Origin: Verrucomicrobiota bacterium | GTDB taxonomy: Bacteria; Verrucomicrobiota; Verrucomicrobiae; Limisphaerales; UBA11358 | NCBI GenBank assembly: GCA_014860005.1 | Contig: JACZKP010000076.1 | Coordinates: forward strand, 248,001-312,000 | Reading direction: 5' to 3' | DNA length: 64,000 bases | Program-made: the position numbers and the translations under genes | The notes under the pieces: model-generated | What the model saw: the letters and a program-made list of their open reading frames with translations, nothing else | What the model was told of the DNA's origin: nothing | Databases searched by the model: none | In this document: piece by piece, positions 53,341 to 60,905 of the stretch | How the letters are laid out: each line of letters begins with the position of its first letter | How positions within the stretch are numbered: position 1 is the stretch's first letter

Positions 53341-56208
53341 ATGACAAAGTCACAGCCCCATCCTCCAAATCACGGGGCATATTTCCGCGTCACCAAGGAG
53401 ATCGACAACCTCAAAGTCGGAGAATTGCTGCTTGCCTGGACGGATGCGGAGGGAGAGATCCGGGGGATGCGCGGTGAGCAGGCGTTCTTCTATGACGCCG
53501 CCGACTTCGCGGCGCATTTCGAACCGGCACCAACGGGGCGCGCCGAGCGCATGGCCCAGTTGGAACGGTTGCTTACTCAAGCCAACGCCGAAGAGGCTGC
53601 TCAACCTGCCGGCCTTCTCGGCGAAGGCAACGACGTCGTTGCCGGCGAACACGCGCTGGTCACCACCAAGAAGCGCAACGAGATCGTCGAAGCAAAACGC
53701 AGTGCGCTTCAGGCCAGGAAACGAGTGGATCTGTTGAAGACAGAGCTGAAGGGCATACTCGCCGAACAGGAGAAAATCCTCGAGTTGGCTGCGGCCAAGT
53801 GGGGCGCGCAGCTTGAGAAACTGACTTACGCCATCGAGAGCATCAACCTCTACCTCGGACGTGATGAGCACTTCACTTGCATCCAGGAGGGCGAGCCGGC
53901 GCCGGCCCACGAACCCATCGCGATCCGTCAAACGGTGCTTTACATGGATGAGGAATGCGCGCTGCACGCGGAGGACGGTGGCATCGACTTCAAAAGTATT
54001 GAGGACTTCGACCGCTGGCTGTGTCAGCCGGAACATCTGCGACAGGTGCTCCCGGAGGCCAAAGGCATCGTCGCCATGCGGCTGCGCCGGGGGGAGAAGT
54101 TCTACGCTAACGCGGCTGTGTGGGAGCAGATCATGTTCAGCCAGGCCAACGGCGGGACCTACATTCTTGTCCGCAACGGCGCCAGGCTTTGGCGCGTCTG
54201 GAACAACCTCGAATTGCCCGGACATCTGTTCCCCACCAAAGCCGAGTTCGAGGCTTTGTTCCATGACAGATGGAATCAGGAACCGCTCCAACCGGGCAGC
54301 GTGCGGTATCAAAAAGCCCTCAACGAGGCCCAAGGGCTGCGGAAACTCTACCTTCAAGCGGCCCTCTTGCTCCAGGGTATCGTCGATCGTACGCGGGTAT
54401 TTCACCCGCTGGCTGTGAAGCGGGTCAACCTCTTCGATCCGAACCCGGACCCGTCTGTCTTGCGCCTCATACGCGATGCGGAGAACCTGCTCGGCCCCGG
54501 CCGACTGCCGTATCAGGAATGGAGAAGACAACTCAACGACCGGCTTGAAGTCGGCAAGCGCATTGTCTTTGGCGGGACTTCTTGCCAGCGCTATCGGTAC
54601 GAGGACAGCAAGGACGGATACAGCCGCACGGTGCCAAAGTTTGTCGAATGGCCGGATCGTGACACCGTTTTCACTCTGACCAATGTTTCGCCTGACGATG
54701 GCGACTTTCAGTTTCAATTCCAACGCGAAGGAGTCAAGCGCCGGGCAACCTTCAATCTCCGCAGGCATGACGAATTTATCGTGAACTTCGACGACGCCAA
54801 AGAAGAGGACATCGAGTTCTATCTGTCCGACCGCGGCAACCGGCACCACTATTTGTCCAGTTTTCCGCTGCTCAAAGCCACGCTGCGACTCAAACGCGAC
54901 GAGCGGGCTAACGAAAAACCGTTCGTCGATTTGCTGGCCCGGGACGCCGCGAACCGGTGCAAGATCGAGGAGAACGAAGCGTGTCAGTGGCTCTCGGTCA
55001 TCATCCCGTGGTGGAAACAGAAGAACAGATTCTCCCGAGGTCTCACCACGGCCGAGAACGCCGCGTACAAACAGATCCTGCAAGAGGTGCGACTGCGACT
55101 TGAGATTCGAGCTAACAAAGCCGATGCCGAAACAGTCGCGCGCATCCAGGCGGTGCGGCCCGACTGGCTCGTCATCGCCAAAGACACCGGTTACACTGTG
55201 ACGTGCCTGAGGCGCGCGCGGGGCATTCTCGGTCTGGTCGTCCGCGAGACATGGAGTCCGGATGGTTGCAACCTGAAAGCAACTATTGACTGGCACACGC
55301 CGGGTTCCGAAACCGGACGCTGGGAAGTGCTCGCCGCCCGGCCGGAGTGGACGGAGTGGCCCAAGCACGGTCGCCGCGAGGAATACCTTTCGGAACCGGA
55401 ATACCAGCAACTACTGGCCGAAGCGCGCGAACTCCTACTGAGGCAGAAAACCGAAGGAAATTGGAAAACGTTCGTCGCCGTTACCGCGTCGAACGATGCG
55501 CTCCATTTCCACGGGGTGAGGAACCGTGACTACTTCTGGGATCGCAAGGGCGAGCCAGAATGGGTGATCAAGCAGGCCCAATGGAGGCGCATCAAAGGAA
55601 TTGCCAGGCTGGAACCATGGGGTCATTGGGCCACGCTTTCGGGCAGACTCTGTCTTGACCCAGCCGAGGACAGCCCTAAAGAGATCGAAAAGGATTCGCA
55701 TACGCCAGGGTACGAAAAGACAAGGCTCGATGGGTTGACGCCAGAATTGCGGCGACTGCCCTTCACGGTGTATGGCCATCGCCTTCTCTGGCTTGATGAG
55801 AACGCCATCAATGAATCGCGCAAAATCCTCCTCAAGGTGGCCACGCAACAGCGCCGCAAAAACCAGCGCTGGGCTGTCGTGCGCTTTTACGAGAAGCATA
55901 TCGAAGGGGTACTGAAAGAAAGGTTCTGGGAGCACGAGAAGCGAAAATATCTTGCCGATGGCGGAGTGGCGGAACTTTGGGAGGATCACCAGAAGACCAT
56001 TCGGTATCATCCCCTGGAACTCGACAAGACCGATCTGGAGGCTTGTCTAAATTTCCTCGTCAACGCGGGAGTGAGGATCGCCGGACGCCAAAGTGGCGAA
56101 ATCTGGGGACTGGCCCAATCGCATGGGTGGAAGCCAGACAACCCTGAAGCCAACCGCAGTATTCCGGCCAACATACCTTGCCCTGAGCCGACCGACGACG
56201 ACGAATGA
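53341..56208 (+). CDS. Large protein of unknown function with coiled coil
   Basis: The protein has 955 residues from ATG 53341; the frame is open further upstream but that part overlaps the macrodomain gene. Residues ~105-165 form a coiled coil (AKRSALQARKRVDLLKTELK). A middle part (~190-360) contains VLYMDEECAL and FYANAAVWEQIMFSQANGGT; the rest is Arg/Trp-rich alpha/beta sequence (ACQWLSVIIPWWKQKNRFSR). I recognise no catalytic motif. Its last four bases overlap the next gene (ATGA). Confidence 0.75.
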   Translation: MTKSQPHPPNHGAYFRVTKEIDNLKVGELLLAWTDAEGEIRGMRGEQAFFYDAADFAAHFEPAPTGRAERMAQLERLLTQANAEEAAQPAGLLGEGNDVVAGEHALVTTKKRNEIVEAKRSALQARKRVDLLKTELKGILAEQEKILELAAAKWGAQLEKLTYAIESINLYLGRDEHFTCIQEGEPAPAHEPIAIRQTVLYMDEECALHAEDGGIDFKSIEDFDRWLCQPEHLRQVLPEAKGIVAMRLRRGEKFYANAAVWEQIMFSQANGGTYILVRNGARLWRVWNNLELPGHLFPTKAEFEALFHDRWNQEPLQPGSVRYQKALNEAQGLRKLYLQAALLLQGIVDRTRVFHPLAVKRVNLFDPNPDPSVLRLIRDAENLLGPGRLPYQEWRRQLNDRLEVGKRIVFGGTSCQRYRYEDSKDGYSRTVPKFVEWPDRDTVFTLTNVSPDDGDFQFQFQREGVKRRATFNLRRHDEFIVNFDDAKEEDIEFYLSDRGNRHHYLSSFPLLKATLRLKRDERANEKPFVDLLARDAANRCKIEENEACQWLSVIIPWWKQKNRFSRGLTTAENAAYKQILQEVRLRLEIRANKADAETVARIQAVRPDWLVIAKDTGYTVTCLRRARGILGLVVRETWSPDGCNLKATIDWHTPGSETGRWEVLAARPEWTEWPKHGRREEYLSEPEYQQLLAEARELLLRQKTEGNWKTFVAVTASNDALHFHGVRNRDYFWDRKGEPEWVIKQAQWRRIKGIARLEPWGHWATLSGRLCLDPAEDSPKEIEKDSHTPGYEKTRLDGLTPELRRLPFTVYGHRLLWLDENAINESRKILLKVATQQRRKNQRWAVVRFYEKHIEGVLKERFWEHEKRKYLADGGVAELWEDHQKTIRYHPLELDKTDLEACLNFLVNAGVRIAGRQSGEIWGLAQSHGWKPDNPEANRSIPANIPCPEPTDDDE

Positions 56209-57164
56209 AACCTGACCACCTCAAGCCGCTGCTGGTCTTTGTTCACCCCGGCAGCCTGTGCGGCAGCTACCAGACGGCTCACGATTGGCACCCGAAGTGG
56301 AGTGCCTACGCCGAGACTCGACGAAAGCAGCTCTGCACGGAGTTTGCCTTCTTGGACGCACACAAAGTCGCAGTCTTCGGCATGGAATTGGATGATGAGA
56401 TTTCCCGATACCCGGCGGTTCAAAACGCCGTTCTGAGGGCAGAACGACGATACAAAGCCGGGCCTCAAGACAACGAGTTGCGGACGGTTGCACGACGGAT
56501 CTGGAAGGAGCATTCACACAACGCCCATTCGATCCGCGTGACCGGTGCCTGGGCTGATCCTAAAGACGGCTGTGCGTGGATCGTGTATCAGGAGCTCCGT
56601 CGTTTGGGCGGAAAACAAGTCCCGGTCAAATTGTCTTCCTTGGCCGCGCGCTACGACATTTCTGACCGTGAGATTGAAATCGGACCGGTTCATCCGCTCG
56701 GAAATTCACCCCACAAAGTGCGTTGGCATGTGAGTCGGGATTCAGGGGCCTTCGCACACAACGAACGGCTCTGGCAGGAACATATTCGAGCAAATCCCGC
56801 GTGGCGCGTGCTCGGCGAGAGGCTGAGATTGATTGGAGGGACGACGGTTTGCGCTGCTTTTGAGGAGGACATGAATTTGATCCTTCGGGCGGGAGTCACC
56901 TGGGCGCCGATTCAAAAGGAAATCCTCTTGATTCGCGGGGGGAATTGTCGTTGCCATCAAAATGTCCTTTGCTTGTCGGAAGCAAGTCCAGACCTCAAGG
57001 TCTGTACGGGATACGCACTGTCCAAAGACGGCATTTGGAGGAGCCACTCCTGGTGCTTCGATCAATCAATCCACCGGATCGTTGAAACGACCAGGAAGCG
57101 AGTCGCCTATCACGGAGCCGTTCTCAAGCGGCAGCAAGTCCTGCGGCGGCTGTTGGAACTCTAG
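56205..57164 (+). CDS. Unknown protein coupled to the 955-residue gene
   Basis: The protein has 319 residues and an ATGA overlap with the upstream gene. The C-terminal ~80 residues (CHQNVLCLSEAS...CTGYALSKDGIWRSHSWCFD, then IVETTRKRVAYHGAV) look like a small conserved domain seen in phage and plasmid hypothetical proteins, but I cannot name it. Cys and His residues there may bind metal. The first ~220 residues are of unknown fold. Confidence 0.7.
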   Translation: MKPDHLKPLLVFVHPGSLCGSYQTAHDWHPKWSAYAETRRKQLCTEFAFLDAHKVAVFGMELDDEISRYPAVQNAVLRAERRYKAGPQDNELRTVARRIWKEHSHNAHSIRVTGAWADPKDGCAWIVYQELRRLGGKQVPVKLSSLAARYDISDREIEIGPVHPLGNSPHKVRWHVSRDSGAFAHNERLWQEHIRANPAWRVLGERLRLIGGTTVCAAFEEDMNLILRAGVTWAPIQKEILLIRGGNCRCHQNVLCLSEASPDLKVCTGYALSKDGIWRSHSWCFDQSIHRIVETTRKRVAYHGAVLKRQQVLRRLLEL

Positions 57165-57223
57165 CTCGCAATGGTCTGCGAACGTGTTCCTCATCTCTCC
57201 AGAAACGGCTGAAGTTCGCCCGC

Positions 57224-57445
57224 TCAAAGTTCGTCAACCAAATCGCGCACGCGCACCCTCAAGGCTTGGGCAACGCGCAGAAGCGCATGAAGACTGATCC
57301 ATTGTTCACCGCGTTCGATCTTGCCGATGTAAACGGGATGCAGGTCGGCTTTTTCTGCGAGCCTTTCCTGGCTCATGCCCGCTCGATCGCGGCAGTTTCG
57401 GATCGTTTCGCCAAGAATTTTGAGCTGTTGTTTGGGCCGCGGCAC
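57224..57445 (-). CDS. XRE-family transcriptional regulator
   Basis: The protein has 73 residues from GTG 57445. A single Cro/C1-type helix-turn-helix fills it: LGETIRNCRDRAGMSQERLA, then HPVYIGKIERGEQWIS and a C-terminal helix. It is divergent from the DNA ligase gene and convergent with the 319-residue gene. A short inverted repeat (ACCCA-ACA-TGGGT, 57484-57496) upstream could be its operator. Confidence 0.85.
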   Translation of the reverse strand: MPRPKQQLKILGETIRNCRDRAGMSQERLAEKADLHPVYIGKIERGEQWISLHALLRVAQALRVRVRDLVDEL

Positions 57446-57483
57446 AGTTGTTTAGGAAAACAGGACGGCCAGCCGCGGAACAC

Positions 57484-57496
57484 ACCCAACATGGGT
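57484..57496. promoter_or_regulatory. Weak operator candidate
   Basis: A 5-bp inverted repeat (ACCCA-ACA-TGGGT) about 40 bases upstream of the XRE regulator gene, in its divergent gap with the ligase gene. The rest of this 216-base gap shows only the ligase SD site. Confidence 0.2.
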
Positions 57497-57647
57497 TTAT
57501 TTGCTGTCGTCGCACTTCCCGATGCGGGGATGTGTTCATCGAATGCACGCTCAACGCACGGTGCCGTTTGCTCACGCAGACGGGTTCTCCGTTAGAGTCG
57601 GTACGTCATACTTACGCAGGGGACAGGGTAGAGGAAGCCCTAGACTT

Positions 57648-57654
57648 GAGGAGG
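57648..57654 (+). promoter_or_regulatory. Shine-Dalgarno site of the ligase gene
   Basis: GAGGAGG lies 7 bases before TTG 57662. It favours this start over ATG 57704, which has only a poor site at short spacing. Confidence 0.55.
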
Positions 57655-57661
57655 CGCGGTC

Positions 57662-58690
57662 TTGAATAAATGCCTACGGCCAAAAAGCCACACCGCAGGA
57701 AAAATGAAAAATCTCAACGCCATCAGACCCGGCGCACAAGAGCTCAACGAGAGCATCCGACGGCCGGAGAACATCCTTGAACTGAAAGTTGAGAGGGTCA
57801 TGGCCGAGCCAAAATTCGACGGGTCCTTCATCTACATCACCCATGATCGAGTCGCCAAGCGTACGGTGTTATGCACGAAGGATGGCAACGAGCTCCGATT
57901 GGCTCCTGTGGTGCAGAATTTCATCCTTCGACACTTTGAGCGGTTGACCGAGCATTTTCTTTTCGAGGCGGAACTGGAACCGGACCCGTGGTCTGAAGCC
58001 GACAAAGTTGCCCTGAACGGAAACCTCTACTCAGGGCGGGAAATGCCATTCTCGATCCGCCTTGTCGTGCATGATGTCCTCCCAATGGATGAGATTGAAC
58101 GGCCTCGGTCAACCGCTCGCGAACGCTACGCCTTGTTACGCGCTCTCGCTGGTGTGGAGGATGGACTGCAATTAGTCAGGCCTTTCCTTTGGCATAGGGG
58201 CGAGAAGGCCCGCATCTCCATCACCCCTTGCCAGGAGGTCACGAGAGAAGAGGCCATCCAATTTTTCCGTGATGGTTGGGAGCGGGGAAAGGCGCACAAG
58301 CGCGTATTGGTTGGCGGGCTGCCGTACGAGGGGCTGGTGCTGATTGACCCGGGAAGCCTCCACAAGGCAGGGAGAAGCAACAAGTGGAAAGTGAAACCGT
58401 TTCACACGGTGGACATCCGCGTGACCGATCTCCACGAGGGCCACAGCGGCAAGGTTCCGCTCTACGAGGTTCACGGTTGCGATACCAAGACCGGGGAAAC
58501 GGTCAAAATCACCAGCGGCGTCAGTCCGGCAATGTTCGCGAGACTCAAGCAAGCCCAGGATCAGTACGCCGCTCTCATCATCGAGGTCGAGGTTTCGTCG
58601 CTTCGAGAGCTTCAATCAGCCAACCCGACGATTCAGACGATTCGATTTGATAAGATGGGTTCGCTGAAGCGCGAACTGGAAGTGGCTTGA
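57662..58690 (+). CDS. ATP-dependent DNA ligase-like nucleotidyltransferase
   Basis: The protein has 342 residues from TTG 57662 (328 from ATG 57704). Motif I EPKFDGS places the adenylated Lys at 51. Motif III-like FLFEAELE, motif IIIa-like IRLVVHDVL, motif IV EGLVLIDPG and motif V NKWKVKP follow, with an OB-like C-terminal part. It is a compact phage/plasmid-type ligase that seals DNA nicks using ATP; an RNA ligase of the same superfamily cannot be excluded. Bacteria usually use NAD-dependent LigA for replication, so this copy probably serves repair or a mobile element. It lies between an XRE regulator and the PRTRC region. Confidence 0.82.
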   Translation: MNKCLRPKSHTAGKMKNLNAIRPGAQELNESIRRPENILELKVERVMAEPKFDGSFIYITHDRVAKRTVLCTKDGNELRLAPVVQNFILRHFERLTEHFLFEAELEPDPWSEADKVALNGNLYSGREMPFSIRLVVHDVLPMDEIERPRSTARERYALLRALAGVEDGLQLVRPFLWHRGEKARISITPCQEVTREEAIQFFRDGWERGKAHKRVLVGGLPYEGLVLIDPGSLHKAGRSNKWKVKPFHTVDIRVTDLHEGHSGKVPLYEVHGCDTKTGETVKITSGVSPAMFARLKQAQDQYAALIIEVEVSSLRELQSANPTIQTIRFDKMGSLKRELEVA

Positions 58691-58750
58691 TGCTCGTAGC
58701 CTTTCCCAGAACAAAGTGGCCGAAGAGGAGCAGTTCGCCAAACAAAACGC

Positions 58751-59047
58751 ATGGCTGAAGAAATTCAATTCACTTTCAAATGTCCCCAATGTGGCTGCCC
58801 GGCGTTCGAAGAAATCTTGGTCAACGTAACCCAGAGCACCGCGTTCGAACGGGTCAACTGTGACGATGACATCACAGAGCCCGACTACCAGAACACCTCG
58901 ACGGACGGCGGCGAAATCAATCGTTACCAATGCCAGCGCTGTGGATTCATCTTGAAGGACGAGCAGGGCCAGACTATCGCCAGCACGCAGGGGTTGCGAC
59001 AGTGGCTGGACAAGAACGGGCAAGCCGGCGTGGTTTTCTCAGGATAA
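58751..59047 (+). CDS. Small zinc-ribbon protein
   Basis: The protein has 98 residues with two CxxC pairs (CPQCGC near residue 11 and CQRCGF near 59), typical of a zinc ribbon. Acidic segments lie between them. It follows the ligase by 60 bases and overlaps the convergent 164-residue gene by nine bases. Function unknown; nucleic acid or protein binding is possible. Confidence 0.75.
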   Translation: MAEEIQFTFKCPQCGCPAFEEILVNVTQSTAFERVNCDDDITEPDYQNTSTDGGEINRYQCQRCGFILKDEQGQTIASTQGLRQWLDKNGQAGVVFSG

Positions 59048-59533
59048 GCCCACCACCGGAACCGACTTGTCTTGGCTTGCTCGCGGCGAGGAAACTTCGG
59101 CGCTCCGGCCGCGCGTCGTCGGAGATTTCGCCAACCAAGGTTCCACGATGCAATCCACGACTTCCTTGAGCTGCTCCCTGGAAATGCAAACTTCGGTGTG
59201 ACTGCGCTTGTCGGTGATGCGAATCTGCTCCTTGGCGTGACAAACGCAACGCACCTCATCCACTTCGGAATCGCAGGCAGAAAAAGTCGAACCCTCCCAA
59301 GGCGCCTCCCCCTTCAGGGGAACGTCGCCATCCTGCCATGCTTGATGGATGCTGAAGATCGTCTCGGGCAGCAGGCTTACCCGTTGACCACGTTGTGACA
59401 GGGTCACCCGCCCGTTCCTGACGTTGCCCACGTCGAGCAGAATTTCTCCGCGATCAGTGAAGGTCAGGCCGCGATAACGCTGTGCGGCCTCGAGCGCGCG
59501 CCTGCGTGCGATTGGATCGCCATCGAACTTCAT
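59039..59533 (-). CDS. Unknown protein
   Basis: The protein has 164 residues; the start is supported by TATACT five bases upstream. It has an alpha/beta N-terminal half (TFTDRGEILLDVGNVRNGRV) and two close Cys (EVRCVCHAKEQ). The Ser-rich C-terminus looks disordered. No family is recognised. Confidence 0.6.
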   Translation of the reverse strand: MKFDGDPIARRRALEAAQRYRGLTFTDRGEILLDVGNVRNGRVTLSQRGQRVSLLPETIFSIHQAWQDGDVPLKGEAPWEGSTFSACDSEVDEVRCVCHAKEQIRITDKRSHTEVCISREQLKEVVDCIVEPWLAKSPTTRGRSAEVSSPRASQDKSVPVVGLS

Positions 59534-59538
59534 ACCAC

Positions 59539-59544
59539 AGTATA
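59539..59544 (-). promoter_or_regulatory. -10 box of a likely leaderless promoter
   Basis: TATACT on the minus strand, five bases (GTGGT), then ATG at 59533. Confidence 0.5.
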
Positions 59545-59677
59545 GGGTCGTCCGTCACGGAGCAGCGGGCCGGAGTGCGGCCGCCGTGAGTTTCATGGGG
59601 CGGATGGCGATATTGCGGACAGCCTTGTCTGCTCAAGGCTTCGCCCAGAACACATCGTCGGCAAGGCAATGCGATAA

Positions 59678-59998
59678 ATGTTGTCCACCATCGAACAGAT
59701 TGAATTCACAAACCTCCCGCCGCGCAGCGCACCGCCTCCGGTCGAGAATTTGCATGAACTGGAGGAGATTCTCCAACGTTCGATCCGGTCTTTGACTCCG
59801 GCGCAACGTGTGGAGACCTGCCAACAGCTCATCAGCGCAGCTATGCGAGGCGAGGAAATGCACGTCTTGCTCCAGCCGTCGAGGGTGCATATTGGCTGCC
59901 TCAACGGCACCTTCAAACGCACGATCAAACTGGCCGGTGAAAGCATCGTGCGCGCGATCCTTCACACACTGGTGAAGGAGGCCAGCCGTCCGGGCTGA
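59678..59998 (+). CDS. Small protein ahead of the PRTRC genes
   Basis: The protein has 106 residues: a Pro-rich N-terminus then helical sequence (LHELEEILQRSIRSLTPAQR; AMRGEEMHVLLQPSRVHI). It lies 60 bases before the PRTRC E-like gene on the same strand. I do not recognise it as a named PRTRC protein; it may be an element-specific member of that operon. Confidence 0.6.
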   Translation: MLSTIEQIEFTNLPPRSAPPPVENLHELEEILQRSIRSLTPAQRVETCQQLISAAMRGEEMHVLLQPSRVHIGCLNGTFKRTIKLAGESIVRAILHTLVKEASRPG

Positions 59999-60058
59999 TG
60001 GATAAGCAAGAACCAAAGAACGCGGCCAAACAGAAAGCTCGACGCATTTCAAGAATCT

Positions 60059-60502
60059 ATGTTCACCAAAATCGCGAAAGCATTGTTGAAGGGAGACAGT
60101 TCTCTCAACCTGATCATCACTCGGGAAAACGACGCCCTGCTTCGGGTCACTGCGGTGGTCAGAGACCCAAAGGGTGGGGATTTGAAGGACTCGGCCCTCT
60201 TGCGCGGCGTCACGATCGTGAATACGCCGGAGAAACTCGAAGAGACCCTGGGTGACGAATTGGCAAATTACCAGGCGGCCCGCGAAGAAGCGCACGCCTC
60301 CATCGCGGAGGTCACCGCGGCGCTCAAGGAAGAAACCGAAAGGAACCGTAAGAAGGCCCGCCAGACCCGGGCCAAAGGCGGAGCCGGCGATACGTCCGCC
60401 GCCAAAGCCGAACGAACCGGCGGTGAGGCCTCTCTGCTCGACGAGACCGCCCCGGCACAAACTCCGAAGCAGCCCGAACCCACAACTTCCCCGACACCAT
60501 GA
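60059..60502 (+). CDS. PRTRC system protein E-like
   Basis: The protein has 147 residues. The first ~90 match the PRTRC E pattern: MFTKIAKALLKGDSSLNLII, a second strand (ALLRVTAVVRDP), then a statement of the E-type motif VTIVNTPEKLEETLGDELAN. A helical, then Ala/Lys-rich low-complexity tail follows. PRTRC (ParB-related, ThiF-related cassette) genes occur together on plasmids and integrative elements; the biochemical role of E is unknown. Its stop overlaps the C-like gene (ATGA), as in typical cassettes. Confidence 0.8.
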   Translation: MFTKIAKALLKGDSSLNLIITRENDALLRVTAVVRDPKGGDLKDSALLRGVTIVNTPEKLEETLGDELANYQAAREEAHASIAEVTAALKEETERNRKKARQTRAKGGAGDTSAAKAERTGGEASLLDETAPAQTPKQPEPTTSPTP

Positions 60503-60714
60503 CCGCCCCGACCAAGCTCAAGCCGTTGACCCGAGTCTTTCAGTGGAACGGACTGGAAATTCCGGACCCGAACGCCCGGTTGAATCCAGAGGAAGTTTTG
60601 AAGGTCCTGGTAACGGTCCATCCGGAACTGAACAACGCCTCCATCGAAGGCCCCTCCTTTCAGGGGGACAAGGAGGTTTACACTCTCTGCACCCGACTCG
60701 GCACCAAGGGGTGA
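60499..60714 (+). CDS. PRTRC system protein C-like
   Basis: The protein has 71 residues and is full length for the family: TRVFQWNGLEIPDP, then LNPEEVLKVLVTVHPELNNA and the conserved ending VYTLCTRLGTKG. It starts inside the E stop and its stop (GTGA) overlaps a possible small gene. The function of C is unknown; it is one of the most conserved PRTRC proteins and its E-C order here is canonical. Confidence 0.88.
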   Translation: MTAPTKLKPLTRVFQWNGLEIPDPNARLNPEEVLKVLVTVHPELNNASIEGPSFQGDKEVYTLCTRLGTKG

Positions 60715-60905
60715 AAAAGGGGAAACGATTTTCCGCGCGCCGAATCTTGCGCGCGTGTCACAGTCAAGAGCATCCCTTGATACAGCAGGCCCGACGGGAG
60801 CCGACCCAGCCAACATGCGTCCATGCCCTGTCCGAGTTCATCCAGAACGTGAAGGAAGGCCGACCCGAGGCCCAAGGCCTCGACAGTCCCCTGACCGTTT
60901 ACTAG
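60711..60905 (+). CDS. Possible small protein between PRTRC C and F::B
   Basis: The frame encodes 64 residues from GTG 60711, overlapping the C stop as GTGA. It is basic at the N-terminus and then amphipathic (VHALSEFIQNVKEGRPEAQG), with natural-looking composition. The alternative reading of the same bases, in the F::B frame, is Pro/Arg-rich and looks non-coding. No family is recognised. Confidence 0.45.
   Translation: MKKGKRFSARRILRACHSQEHPLIQQARREPTQPTCVHALSEFIQNVKEGRPEAQGLDSPLTVY

Noticed and set aside
53350..55410. A 686-residue minus-strand open frame under the 955-residue gene
   Set aside because: The plus-strand frame is linked by an ATGA overlap to its neighbour and has natural composition; the minus frame looks like its mirror.
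59998..60255. Possible 85-residue gene starting at ATG 59998
   Set aside because: Most of it overlaps the PRTRC E-like gene in another frame and its composition after residue 22 is shadow-like.
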